This document shows positions 1 through 11,760 of a stretch of DNA of 64,000 nt, one piece after another. The notes below the pieces were generated by a model, which made no database searches, was not told the origin of the DNA, and was given only the letters and a program-made list of their open reading frames with translations. The number at the start of each line of letters is the position of its first letter. Within the stretch, counting starts at the first letter, position 1. This stretch comes from Jaltomata sinuosa (Eukaryota > Streptophyta > Magnoliopsida > Solanales > Solanaceae): contig QJPP01007590.1 of the NCBI GenBank assembly GCA_003996215.1, positions 434,001-498,000 of the forward strand, read 5' to 3'. The position numbers and the translations under genes were made by a program.

Positions 1-1895
1 CGGTCTTGGCATAAAAGTCTAATACCACACAGTGAGGGGATAACAAGTCAATGCCTAGTAACACATCAAAATCTAACATATCAAGGATCATCAAATCACC
101 TCAAGTCTCCAAATCACCAACAGATATCATTCAAGATCTCACATTCTGATCCACTACTAAAGAATCTTTTACTGGGGTCAAAACAAAAACATGCACAAAT
201 AATAGCTCACTAGCCAACCCCAAACAAGGCACAAAGTAGGTAGATACATATGAAAAAGTGGATCCAGGATCAAAGAAATCATAAGCTGGCTAACAACATA
301 CATAAATTGTACCTGTAATCATAGCATCCTAGGCTTCTGCTTCCAGTCTCCCCAGGACCATATAGAAATGATGATGACCTCTACCTGACCGATCGTCATC
401 CCTACCACCTGTCCTACCACATGGGCCACCACCTCTACCCTAACCACCACCTCCTCGAGCCAGTGGTTGAACTGAGTGAATAGGTTAAGCCAGTAGAACA
501 TTTAGCTAAACTGCACCCTGCTGGGGGCAATTTCTAGTAAAATAACCACTAACTTCACACTCATAGCAGGATGTTCCCTGCTAGAGGCAATCTCTAGCAA
601 AATGATCGCTGACTCCATACTCATAGCATGACCTTGATGGCCCACCCTGTCGAGATGAACGTGCTGAACCTGTTTGGCCACCTCAGCCTGATGCCCCAGA
701 AGTAGTACCTCTGAAAGAATAACCACTGTCACTATGCTGAATACTCTGACCCTACTCAAACTGAGAACCAGAAGCCTGAAGTGATGCAGGAATCGATCGA
801 CTGGTCTGACGCTGATGCTGCTGTGGCTGATAACCTCGGCCCTACTAGCCTGAACCTCTACCACCCTGTCTGGAACCACTGTACATACCCTGATGTCGAG
901 GCCTCCTATCTCTGGCTCTGGCGTCATGACAACGCGAATCCTCTATAGTACATAAAGAGTCCACAATAGCCTAGAATGATCGACCACCAGCAACCAATAT
1001 CTCTGCATGCTCTCTAAACTATCTCTGTAGTCCCCAAACAAATCTACGAACTCTATCGGACTCAGTAAGCATAATCATGGCCTCAAATGGAGCAAGCTAA
1101 TGGAAACGGGTCTCGTACTCTGAGATGGTCATAGTATCCTGAGAAAGACTAGTGAACTCTTCTCTCTGATCCTCTTGATCGCTCTGAGGTAAGAAATTGG
1201 CCATAAAGGCCTCATAGAACTCGGACCAAGTCAAAGGAGGTAATGATGATGATTTGTATGCAACTTGGGCCCTCCACCATAACTTTGCTAGGCCGTCCAG
1301 CTGATATGTAGTATAGCCAACCCCGTGAGTCTCGAACAACCCTAATGATGCAACATCTCCTCATAGGTAGTAATAAAATCATATAGTTCATGTCCAAAAG
1401 TACCAGCGAACCTCGGAGGTGCCAATCTCATAAAACCTACCCAATGTCTTCTGCTCCGTCTCTGTCATAACTGGGTAAGGAGCAAGAGGCTTTTGCAACT
1501 GAAGGGATTGGAATAACCTCGGCATGAGGAGCCGCAGCAACAGGCTGCGCTCTTAAAATTGATGCACCCAGGGCTACCCTCTGAGCGGAAGTCTGTCCTA
1601 CCTCAGGAGGCCGCTCTCTGACCATACCCAATAACTGCAACAGTAAACCTCAAATATCTGAAGACTGAGCTAGGGCTGAAGTTGATACTTGTTCTGGAGG
1701 CACTAGGCCACCCCCAGGTCCATATGTCGCTCCTCAAGAACAAAATTTGGCTCATACTCATGCTCAGGCTCTGCCTCAACTCTAGCATCTCTACCAGGTG
1801 CCATTGCTCAGGAACATCCTCGACCCCTACCTCTACAACCTCCCCGAACCCTAGCTAGAGTCGGAGGCTCATCCCTGCCCGAAGCTGATGATCTC
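1..1895 (-). pseudogene. gag-pol: Element G gag and start of protease, decayed
   Basis: Gag packages element RNA in the cytoplasm and the aspartic protease would mature it. Order on the minus strand: a basic N-terminus (about 1895-1840) like the F gag start; a Pro-rich linker; the conserved gag core (about 1400-1090, with the WWRAQVAYKS and LTWSEFYEAF motifs); a Gln/Gly/Ser-rich tail (about 930-660); zinc-knuckle motifs (508-628); and the protease region to base 1. Reading is split over all three frames, so there are several indels and stops. The start codon position aligned to the F ATG reads ATA. The long fragments 502-927 and 319-501 are partly out of frame and are not genes themselves. 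Non-functional. Confidence 0.85.
508..628 (-). repeat. Tandem duplication (60-bp period) of the gag zinc knuckle in G
   Basis: On the minus strand the word tgctatgag occurs at 628 and again about 60 bases on, each time opening a CCHC-like knuckle. The first reads CYEYGVSDHFARDC, with one Cys changed to Tyr; the second reads CYECEVSGYFTRNC, with the His changed to Tyr. F has a single knuckle at the same place (61627-61668). The duplication is 20 codons, so it is in frame. Confidence 0.75.
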
Positions 1896-2090
1896 GTATG
1901 ATCTATCTGCAGAAGAAAGAACGAGAACAATTGAGATTTCCAAAAACTCCCAAGGATTATGCATGATATAGAAGCAATTAAGAGAGTCATATTTCCTAAG
2001 ATGTCACTATAACCTCCCAAAGATTGAGAACGAATATCTTTGCCCCGATCTGCAGGCCTCTACTAGGACATTAGCTCCTATACCGATGAT

Positions 2091-2120
2091 ACCGGTGAAT
2101 CTAGAGTTCTGATACCAAGC
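2091..2120 (-). other. Primer-binding site of G (initiator Met tRNA type)
   Basis: Directly inside the LTR end (minus strand ...GGACA, at 2121) lies TTGGTATCAGAACTC, matching the plant tRNA-Met 3'-end complement TGGTATCAGAGC with one late mismatch. Two bases separate it from the LTR. Confidence 0.85.
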
Positions 2121-4922
2121 TGTCCTAACCTGATTTCTCTATCATGATGGCACCTACAAGCCCTCAGTAGGTGAACCAATCCCCGTAGCCCAGAACGGTC
2201 AGTAATGGGCTACTATCTAACAATTCAAGTGGAAGAACAATTTAAGGTGGGATCAAGGGAACAAGATGAAGAAAATAGATAACATGAATATATATACACA
2301 CATATGCAGAAGCTAAACCAAACCCTAAACCTGGTAGCATAGTATAGAGCCAGAACTACATCAGCAAAGTAAAACGATCCAAAACCATATATACATATCT
2401 CTCTGAATGGTAGTAGAGTACATACAATAAAAGATAAACTAAAATCTAAGCTTTGATCCACTAGAGCTCACACTCAGTCTGAAGATATCCCAAAACAGCT
2501 CCTCGCACGAGTCTCCAATGAGCTAGAGGCGATGGCTCATACTAGGATCTGCACCAGAAGATGTAGAGTGTAGTATGAGCACCAAATTTAAAGCATAAGG
2601 TACCCAGTAGGTATCATAGGCTGACTAGGCACATATAAGATAAAAGAGCAGTAATAGACTAAATAGAAACAAATAGTCACAGAAGGCAACGAATAAACAC
2701 ACGGAAGCTAGCACGGAAGGGATATAAGAAAGAACAGCACACATGGCTAGCTACTAGAATATGCATCACAAGTGAGAGAAGAAGCACGTACCCGGGATCC
2801 TTGCAACAACTAGTAAATAAAGAGAGACTTAGAAAGTAGGTGGTATACCAATAACCTCAATGGATAGAGAAGGGGAGTAAAGATAACGATAATCATGCTC
2901 GAATACAAGATACAATAATCCAAATAAGCCTACTAAACTCAAGTCAAGCGTAATAATGGGAACCCTAACAGAACTTAAACCATATTTGGAGTCATAAGAG
3001 CTATAATAGGAACCAATAGAGATAAATAGTAACAATATGTCTACCTACAGTCCCACGAGCGTCCATACACCCAAGGAACACAAACAAGTGAAGAAAAACC
3101 CTCCGGCATCCCATACTACCAGAGCGTACAATCAACAAACATCAAACAAGGGTGGAACCTTACACAAATGAATGGTATGACATGCCATGCTAAGACAAGA
3201 GTGATGGTAGTACCATATGTTACACGCTTCTGACATCCTATAAGGCCCAGAAGATGGGATCCATGAAAGGTCACACCCGTATACCTATGCCACGCTGTAT
3301 ACCCCCCTCCGGCACTCACAGCATGTAGCCCCTGGTCTAGAACAACAAGGTCCATGAAGGCCCACGACCAACATACTAGATGCCCCACAATCTCAAAAAA
3401 CCCCAAGTAAAGTTGCCCGTAGGGTATCCAGGTCTAAATTAGTAAGTCAAATAGTCCTAGCACACAGCCCTGCCGCGTCTAGCATCACCACAAAAGTTGT
3501 AGTAAAGCAAGTCTAGCGCTAGACCCCGCTGAGTCTAGCATAAGTGGAGATAGTGATAAAACAACCTTTAATTCTCCCTTACCCCAAGAAGACCCATTAA
3601 AATGATACCAAACCCCTTTTTAAATCATATCCAGTGAAAAGAGGTCGTACGGGCCTTACAAGGTTTAGAAATCCTACAATAATTGGCCCGAAGCCAAAAT
3701 TGTAGTAAAATCATGAAGAAATTCCCTCTATATTTATGATGAATGGTATACACAATCACAACAGTGGCCCATGATCCACGAATAACCTATCGGCCTTGCA
3801 CATGCTCCTATCGCTCTACAACATAGATAGCTAGAATAATATACTGATAACGATGTCTTGGACTCATGGACACACTCGAATAGCCCACCATCTATGGTCC
3901 AGAGTCAAAACAAGGCCACACAGGACCATAAGGGTGATAATAGCAACTACGAAGAATACTACATACAACGGAGGAAAGAAATGAGCAAATCATGGAAAAG
4001 AAGTCAAGGTCTGTGCTACCAACCTAGTAACCCAACCCAAAGATGCCCATTAGTACAATTTTATCTGATATATTTTAAGTTAAGGAGTTTAGACCATGAC
4101 CTACCTGTCGTCTAACGAAAATTTGCTGGAACAACGGTACCCAATCCTGAATCACACCGAGAAGCCCCGAACGGTAAACAAACTATCAAAAACATATATA
4201 AAATATTAAAATGAGTCTAATGATACCCATAATGCTACAATTGTAGCCAAATCAAAATTCAGGTCACCGATGGGCCCATAAGCCATGTAACCTGAAGCTA
4301 AAAATGGAAACTCACATTATAATCACCAAGACAATGGGAGTGCATGCCAAGAAAGTCAAGGAATTTGGGCAATAATTTCGAGCTAAAAACAACCCCTAAA
4401 GCTAGGAAACCAAAAATGGAAACTTAAGGAAAGAAAATCGAAAAGAGCAAGAATCACCTACCAAAACGGAAGAATTAAGCCTAGGAGGTGAATAAGAACG
4501 AGCCTGCTAGCATGCACTTCTCCCAGACAGAATCTACAACATATTTTCGAGCTTGAGAAGAGGGCAACAATAGTGGTCGAGTCCAATGGAGAAGACATAA
4601 ATGAAAAGAGGGGAAACTTAACAAAATACCAACCGAGCAAGAATTTATCGAGGGTGCAAGAATCCTACAAGGGTGCACTGATTTGACCAATTTACAGAGT
4701 GTTTGAGTATGATAGAGTTGAGGGAAATGAGAGATGAAGGCTGGAAAAACAAAATGGAAAAGATATATACTTCCCAGAGGTCTTTCATAATGATCGCGAA
4801 GGGACCCCTCGTGGTGCGCGAGGACCACGCTGGCTAGACCATCACGATCGCGACAAACGATCACCCGATTGCGAAAAACAGGAGTCCAGGTGCTTCATCA
4901 TTGTCATGAGGGTATGGGCTCA
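2121..4922 (-). repeat. Element G 5' LTR, inner part (R/U5 and part of U3)
   Basis: Reverse complement of a Tekay-type LTR. It aligns by eye with the F LTR at many points, for example the stretch giving tgggtaccttatgc in F (59619) and the pre-PBS end. It ends inward at 2121 and is broken at 4922 by Ath1; the outer part resumes at 16048. A minus-strand TATA-like GTATATATCT lies at 4761-4770, with an island of GATCGCGA-type words just upstream (4785-4885). No coding content: open frames such as 4481-4864 and 3116-3406 are chance frames in the LTR. Confidence 0.85.
4761..4770 (-). promoter_or_regulatory. TATA-like box in LTR of G
   Basis: Minus-strand GTATATATCT lies between the GATCGCGA word island (upstream on the minus strand) and the transcribed part of the LTR. 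Position fits a U3 core promoter; no start site is proven. Confidence 0.45.
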
Positions 4923-6347
4923 TGATGAGCCGATATTTATGGCACGTTTTATGCCTTTAACCAAAGAATAGATGCTAGTTTTCAAGCAAATATTGTGCAA
5001 TTCATGTGTTTGTTAGTGTTTCAGGAAAGATAGGCTTAAAGTAATAAGAGAACTCATTTGGGCCCAAAACTGAGGTTTTTTTCCTGTTCGTTGCAAGTTG
5101 AGACAGAAGCTGACAAAAAAGTGAACTAAAAATGGCAGGAGAAACGGGCCGTTTTAAGACAAAATGGACCATTCTCCTTACTGTTTCTAGAAATAGAAGA
5201 AGGCAAAATGCTAAGAATTAGAACGGTCAAGAGAACAGACTGTTTTCAGAAGAAACGGACCATTTCTCTAACCTTTATCAGAAGAAAAAAGCTTACCAAA
5301 GTAAGAAGTTCAAACGCTCAAACAAACGGACCATTTTGCACCAATACGTACCATTTTGCAAACCGTTTCCTGGATGCGACTTTCCTTTCCTGGACAAATC
5401 CGGATTTATTTTGGAATTACCTATAAATAGGACACTTAGGGTATTTTTACAGTACTTTGTTTTCAGCATATTTTGAATACTTTTCAACCCTCAAACAACA
5501 AACATACGTTACTATCAGTTGTTCATACGTTTTTGTAATATTTGCTCAAGTTTTATTGGAGAATTGAAGTGGGCTTTCATATATTGTATGGATTTCTCTT
5601 CTACTATGAATACCATTGCTTTTTCTTCTTCTTTATTCATGAGTAGCTAACCCTCCCACAACTGGGGTTGTAGGATCCATGGTAAAAGTAGTAATCTAGG
5701 TTACGTGTGACAATGGGTTCGGATTATATGCTTCATATGTTGTTAATCCTACATTTTTATCATTTTCTAATAGTTGCAAACATTAGTACAAGTCTAGATT
5801 TGATTAGATTGAACAAAGGAATTAAAACCTAAAAAATTGGATTATCAACAAGGATTCGGTACTACCAACTTCCATCTCAAGATTGATGCTTTAGCGAGAT
5901 AAATCTATTTGAAGTTTTATTTGAATTGTGGAATTGTATCTTTTCAAGTTTGAAAGAATTGAAAATAAAAGTGTCTTCTTAGTTGAGAAATGATTAGACG
6001 TACGATAAAATTCAATCACTTCGTGATTTGCATATGAAATGAATCCATCAAATCACTAACTCGAGGTTGTTCGCGAAGCCATGGTGAACACATCCCTAGT
6101 TCATCTCTAATATTGATTTTACTCATTAAAAGTTGTTGTTTGTTACGTGAATTATTCAAAAAAGAAATCAAAGATTGATCACTACAAACCCCCCCATTAC
6201 CAGAATCTATCGATTACTAGTCATCTAAGTCACTAATGACTTAATTTGCACCTTATTACCTGTGGGATCGATCCCAACCTTTGTTGGGTTCTATATTTGA
6301 CAACGACCGCTTACGCTTTGAAACTGAGGTGTAATTTGGGCATATCA
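4923..6347 (+). repeat. Ath1 5' LTR, complete copy (copy A)
   Basis: 1425 bp, beginning TGATGAGCCG and ending GGGCATATCA, aligning end to end with the 3' LTR at 14619-16047. It holds an island of GGACCATTTT-type words at 5096-5365 and a TATA box at 5420-5430. Diagnostic bases (ttcttagttgag) match the 3' LTR rather than the following copies. The start forms a short palindrome with the flank, ggctcatgatgagcc at 4917-4931. Confidence 0.9.
5420..5430 (+). promoter_or_regulatory. TATA box of Ath1 LTR copy A
   Basis: The motif cctataaatagg lies about 60 bp after the word island. The same motif and context recur in the partial copy at 6930-6941 and in the 3' LTR at 15117-15128, so it is conserved in the family. 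Confidence 0.75.
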
Positions 6348-6353
6348 AATTTT

Positions 6354-6882
6354 GAACCCAACAAAGGTTGGGGTCTATCCCACAGGGAATAAGGTGCATA
6401 TTAAGTTGTTAGTGACTCAGATGACTAGTAATCGATAGTTTCCAGTAATGGGGGGGGGGGTTGTAGTGATCAATGTTTGATTTCTTCATTGAATAATTAA
6501 CGTAACAAACAAAAAAATTTAATGAGTAAAATCAATAATAGAGATGAACTAGGGATGTGCTCACCATGGCTTCGCGAACAACCTCGGGTTAGTGATTCAG
6601 TTGATTTATTTCATATGAAAAATACGAAGTAATTGAATTCTTTCGTACGTCTAATCATTTCTCAACCAAGAAGACGCTTTTCTTTTCAATTCCTTCAAAC
6701 TTAAAAAGATACAATTCCACAATTCAACTAAAACTTCAAGTAGATTAGTCTCGCTAAAGCATCAATCATTAGACGGGAGTTGGTAGTCCCGAATCCTTGT
6801 TGATAATCCAAATTTCTAGGTTTTAATTCCTTTGTTCAAGCTAATCAAACCTAGTGTTGTTCTATTGTTTGCAACCATTAGA
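6354..6882 (-). repeat. Inverted partial Ath1 LTR (copy B)
   Basis: Reverse complement of the LTR stretch corresponding to about 5769-6291 of copy A. It begins gaacccaacaaagg, the exact complement of the end of the copy A arm, and ends at ttctaatggttgcaaac in reverse. Only 62 bases separate the arms. Diagnostic bases (ttcttggttgag, tctaatgattgatgc) resemble copy C, not copy A. A run of ten G lies at about 6449-6460. Confidence 0.9.
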
Positions 6883-6883
6883 A

Positions 6884-7862
6884 GACGCGACTTCCTTTCC
6901 TGGACAAATCCGGATTTATTTTGGAATTGCCTATAAATAGGACACTTAGGGTATTTTTATAGTACATTGTTTTTAGCATATTTTGAACACTTTTCAATGC
7001 TCAAACAACAAACATACGTTACTATCAATTGTTCTTACATTTTTGGAATATTTTCTCAAGTTTTATTGGAGAATTGAAGTGGTTTTTCATATATTGTAAG
7101 GATTTCTCTTCTACTATGAATACCATTGCTTTTTCTTGTTCTTTATTCGTGACTATCTAACCTTCCCACAAGTAGGGTTGTGGGATTCATGGCAAAAGTA
7201 ATAATCTAGGTTACGTGTGACAATGGGTTCGGATTATATGCTTCATACATTGTTAATCCTATATTTTTCTCATTTTCTAATAGTTGCAAACTTTAGAACA
7301 AGTCTAGGTTTGATTAGCTTGAACAAAGGAATTAAAACCCAAAAAATTGGATTATCAACAAGGATTCGGGACTACCAACTCCTGTCTAATGATTGATGCT
7401 TTAGCGAGATTAATCGACTTGATGTTTTAATTGAATTTTTGAATTGTATCTTTTCAAGTTTGAAAGAATTGAAAAGAAAAGCATCTTCTTGGTTGAGAAA
7501 CGATTAGACGTATGAAAGAATTCAATCACTTTGTGTTTTGCATATGAAATGAATACATCGAATCACTAATCTGAGGTTGTTCGCGAGGCCATGGTGAACA
7601 CATCCCTAGTTCTTCTCTAATATTGATTTTACTCGTTAAAAGTTGTTGTTTGTTACGTGAATTATTCAAAGAAGAAATCAAAGATTGATCACAACAAACA
7701 TCCCCCTCCCATTACCAAAAACTATCGATTACTAGTAATCTAAGTCACTAACGACTTAATTTGCACCTTATTCCCTGTGGGTTGACCCCAACCTTTGTTG
7801 GGTTCTATAATTGACAATGACCACTTACGCTTCTTAACTGAGGTGTAATTTGGGCGTATCGA
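6884..7862 (+). repeat. Direct partial Ath1 LTR (copy C), adjoining the PBS
   Basis: Matches copy A from its gcgactttcctttcctgg region (about 5372) to the LTR end, here gggcgtatc. It lacks the LTR start and most of the word island but keeps the TATA box at 6930-6941. It is the copy directly followed by the primer-binding site, so it is functionally the inner LTR end. Confidence 0.9.
6930..6941 (+). promoter_or_regulatory. TATA box of Ath1 LTR copy C
   Basis: The same cctataaatagg motif as in copy A; it would drive transcription into the PBS and gag. Confidence 0.65.
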
Positions 7863-7863
7863 A

Positions 7864-7885
7864 TTTCAGCACCGTTGCTCAGCAA
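7864..7885 (+). other. Degenerate primer-binding site of Ath1 (tRNA-Asp type)
   Basis: After the LTR end comes tttcagcaccgttgctcagc, resembling the Athila PBS complementary to tRNA-Asp (core CCGTTGCC) with several mismatches. Compare the clean site of D at 42576-42594. Confidence 0.6.
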
Positions 7886-7983
7886 TACGGTCATTCATTA
7901 AGTTCGGTGTGTTTAGTTGACTCTTAGTCATACTTTCCTGACTTACTTTTATTTGTTATTTTTGATTTCTACAGGGTACAGAG
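7886..7983 (+). other. Ath1 leader
   Basis: A short stretch between PBS and gag with no feature beyond pyrimidine-rich ttttatttgttatttttgatttctacag before the gag start. Confidence 0.4.
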
Positions 7984-9987
7984 TTGTGCATGCCAAGTAC
8001 CCAACACTCGGGTGAACCAATATTACCCTATGACCCCGAGCTTGCTAGAACTTTAAGGAAAAACATGAATGCACACCAACAAGAGGCAGCAAGACTCGCT
8101 GCAGCTCAGCAGGCCCAACAATATTTGAATGCTGATGATACTGAGGACGATCTTGTGTTGGATGATGAGGATATAGTGGGTGATGGTAGAGCGTCAAATA
8201 ATGTTAACAATAATGCGCATGCTGATCAAAGGCTACAACAGAGAGGTCGAGGTCGACAGAAGCCAAGACAAGTTGCTTGGGATGATGATAATGAACTTGA
8301 CTAGGATGGAATTGGTGCTACAGGCGCCATTTTTCTTCCTCTATTAGCGTCGGGAGACAAGTTTAACATCACCATCATGATGATCCAGTTATTGAATCTG
8401 AAGGGGCTGTTTTGAGGTGTGGCTGATGATGACCCCAATAGGCACCTGAGGAATTTTTTTGGAATCTGCAAGTCGTTTGAACTGCCGGGAGTGAGTTAGA
8501 TGGCTATTAGGCCTAGGTTGTTCCCGTTGTCTCTGTCTGATGAGGCAGCACTATGGTTGACAGAGCTAACTCCAGATTCTATAACAACATGGGGTGAGTT
8601 GAAAGGAGCTTTCCTAGAAAGGTTCTTTCCTCCCTCAAGGATGATACAGTTGAGGGACAAGATTAGCAATTTTACGAAGCAAACTCATGAGGCCCTACAT
8701 GAAACTTGGCTGAGGTTCAAGAAAAAATTGACTCAATGCCCGAACCACCAATTGACAAACAACTTTTTGATGCAGACATTGTACAGGGCGCTAGCCGACA
8801 CTTGATAATGCTGCTGGTGGAGCATTTATGGGCCTCACTTTTATTATGGCCATAAATATTCTGGACCGACACACAAAAACAAACAGAAATGGCATACACG
8901 AGATACAGAGGTAGCTGCTAGCACTTATGATGTTGGTATATTAGTGGAGCAGTGCAAAAAAGAGGAAGAAAGGGACCAAGACATGGCCCATTTGAAGCTG
9001 CAAATGGACCTACTGACAAAACATGTATTGTCAGAAGGTATTGAGAAAGTGAAAGTTGTAGGTTCCCAAGGTAGAACAGTTGAGTCAGAGTCTGATTAGA
9101 AGGCTAATTATTTTGGAGGTTTCCAGACTAATGGACAAGGAAACCAAGGTCGGAACTATCAGAAGGACAATTATTATGAAAAAGCTGGCTACATAGATCA
9201 TGATCAGGGGAACTGGAAGAATAAAGCTGATAGAGGTGGGTTGTACGTACCACCTGGAATTTGGGAAAGAGCTAGTAATGAGACAAGGACATACAAACTG
9301 GATAATATTATGGATAAGATATTGTTGAAGGTAGAATCGACTGACTCTGGGGTAAAAGAGATGAAGACTGAATTATCATCAATGAGTCAGTTGGTGGATT
9401 CACATTCCACCTCGATCAAGCAGTTAGATTAACAAATGAGTCAAATCCCGGTGGCCCTAAATCAAAGGAAGACTGGTACCTTGCCTAGTGACACTATACA
9501 AAACCTGAGAAATTATAAGAGTTGTATGGCAATCACTATGAGAAGCAGAAAAACATTATCAGAATCACATCCGGTAATTGAAACTCAGAAAGGTGATATT
9601 GCTGATGATGATGATTTAGCAAGTGATGAGAATGTGGTTGATGAGAGTGTGGGCGTACCTATTGAAAAACCCACTTTGGTACAGGATGCTAATCTAGTTC
9701 TTACGGAGAAAGGCAATGAAGTTGAAAAACTTCCAAAGCAATTAACAAAGATTCCTCCTCCTTTCCCGCATAGAATTAAGAAGAAGGTGGAAGACAGGAA
9801 ATTCAAAATGTTTATATCTATGCTCAAGAAGATTGTTGTAAATACACCTTTAGTGGATGCGCTTGAGCAAATGCCCGGTTATGCCAAGTTTATGAAGGAC
9901 TTGATCACTAAGAAGAGGTCGGTAAGTTTTGAGACAGAAGATAACCTCCACTACTGCAGTGCCATCTCATCAAGGTCGCTAGTCTAA
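7984..9987 (+). pseudogene. gag: Ath1 gag, broken by stops and frameshifts
   Basis: The N-terminal part (7984-8304) has an acidic and Gln/Ala-rich stretch followed by a basic RGRGRQKPR patch. The capsid-like core (8500-8805) carries the Athila hallmarks FPLSLSDEAALWL, ITTWGELKGAFLERFFPP and ETWLRFKKKL. The C-terminal part is open in one frame at 9241-9432 and 9436-9987, separated by a single TAA at 9430-9432. The 9755-9950 stretch (IPPPFPHRIKKKVED, MLKKIVVNTPLVDALEQMPGYAKFMKDL) is the typical junction between gag and protease. At least two frame changes (8305-8500 and 8806-9240) rule out a product. The Athila assignment rests on the motifs and the gene order. Confidence 0.9.
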
Positions 9988-10748
9988 AAGAAAGAAGACC
10001 TGGGTGCCTTTACTATTCCTTGCACCATCGGGGAGTTTAATTTTGCAAAAGCACTTTGTGATGTGGGAGCTACATAAACTTGATGCCGCTAGCTATTTAT
10101 CGGTAGTTGGGCTTGGAAACCCACAAACTGACTACTATGAGGCTGCTGATGACTGATAGATCGGTTAAGCGACCGGTGGGTATTTTATATGACGTGTTTA
10201 TGAAGGCGGGGAAGTTTATATTTCTTGTAGACTTCGTAATCTTGGATTTCTAGGTAAACATTGAAGTACCCATTATTCTGGGACGACCCTTCTTAGCAAC
10301 TGGATGAGTATTGGTGGATATGGAGAGCAACGAGCTAACTTTTAGGTTGAACGATGAAACAGTGAAGTTCAACGTGTGCAAATCAATGAAGCAACCGAGG
10401 GACATTAGTGTCATCTCAATTATTGATGTAGTTGCTAATTCTGATGTGGTAGTATCTATTGAAGAAAGATTTGTTGTGGAGACTCTGGCAGCAGTTATGA
10501 TGAACTTCGATGGTGATGACATCGAAGATTATGAGGAAACTGTAAATGCTTTGGTAGGAATGGGGTCATATTCCTACGCTCCAAAGAAATTGGATCTTAA
10601 CTTGAAGAACGAACCTACACCTCCTGCAAAACCTTCTTTTGAAGAGGCGCCGGTGTTAGAGTTGAAAGAATTGCCAGGCCATCTGAGGTATGCATTTTTG
10701 GGTGACAATAACACATTACATGTGATTATTGCAGCAGATCTTGTATAA
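9988..10748 (+). pseudogene. pol: Ath1 protease and PR-RT linker relic
   Basis: The active-site region reads CDVGA at about 10057-10071 and is followed four bases later by an in-frame TAA (10075-10077). Downstream are the conserved DRSVKRPVGILYDVF and IILGRPFLATG motifs (about 10155-10306), with another in-frame stop between them. The open stretch 10311-10748 (145 aa) is the linker to RT, starting DMESNELTFRLNDETV and ending in the LPGHLRYAFLG motif seen before Athila RT. Truncated by stops; no active protease. Confidence 0.85.
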
Positions 10749-11760
10749 GGGCAGGTTGAAGCTTTATTGTCCATATTGCGGAGGTACAAGAGAGCTATTG
10801 TCTGGACCATTACTGATATCATTAGCATCCCACCAGGTATCTGTACTCATAAAATATAGTTGGAAGATGATTGTACACCAACCACTGAGCATCAGCGAAG
10901 GCTAATCTGCCGATGCAAGAAATGATAAAGTAGGAAATAATTAACTGGCTCGATTATGGAGTGGTGTACCCAATTTCTGACAGGAAATAGGTAATCCCAG
11001 TTCAATGTATCCCCATAAAACGAGGGATGACTGTGGTGGAAAAAGAAAAAAATGATTTGATTCCATTAAGACTAGTTACTAGGTGGCGACTCTGTATGGA
11101 TTATCAGAAGCTTAACTCCTGGACCCTTCGAGATCACTTCCCCATGCCCTTTATGGATCAGATGCTTGACAGATTGGCTGGCAGGAGGTGGTATTGCTTT
11201 TTGGATTGATATTCGGGGTACAACCAAATATCCATTGCACCAAAAGATCAGGAGAAAACCACTTTCACCTGCCCCTATGGAACGTTTGGGTTCAGACGTA
11301 TGCCTTTTGGCTTGTGTAACGCTCCTACAATGTTTCAGAGATGCATGATGTCTATTTTTTCCAATGTGGTTGAGGATACATTGGATATCTTCATGGAGGA
11401 CTTTTCTATGGTTGGTGATATATTTAAAGATTGCTTGGCTAATTTTGGTCAAGCATTGCAAAGGTGTGAAGACTCAAATATTGTTCTCAACTGGGAGAAA
11501 TGCCATTTTATGGTGAAAGAAGGCATTGTGTTGGGACACAAGATCTCTGTGAGAGGAATTGAAGTGGATAAGGCCAAAATCAAAGTGATTGAGAAACTCC
11601 CTCCACCCATCTCAGTAAAAGGTTTTAGGAGCTTTGTTGGTCATGCTAGATTCTATAGAAGATTTATTAAAGATTTCTCCAAGATCGCTAACCCATTATG
11701 CAAGCTGCTAGAGAAGGAAACCAAATTTGTGTTTGATGGTGATTGCTTGAAGTCATTTTA
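10749..11760 (+). pseudogene. pol: Ath1 reverse transcriptase relic
   Basis: Visible motifs in order: WTITDIISIPPGICTHKI (about 10801-10854), the fingers/palm motif CMDYQKLNSWTLRDHFPMPF (about 11092-11150), PFGLCNAPTMFQRCM (about 11303-11349), and the catalytic box at 11390-11401. The box reads FMED where the family has FMDD, so the first of the paired aspartates is Glu. The thumb region (KCHFMVKEGIVLGHKIS, 11500-11550) and connection (FRSFVGHARFYRRFIKDFSKIANPL) run to a stop at 11759. A frame change lies near 11200-11300 and several stops at 10910-11030. Confidence 0.9.

Noticed and set aside
502..927. Open frame of 141 codons on the minus strand in G
   Set aside because: The zinc knuckles and Gln/Gly-rich gag tail read in another frame; this is a shadow frame over the gag relic.
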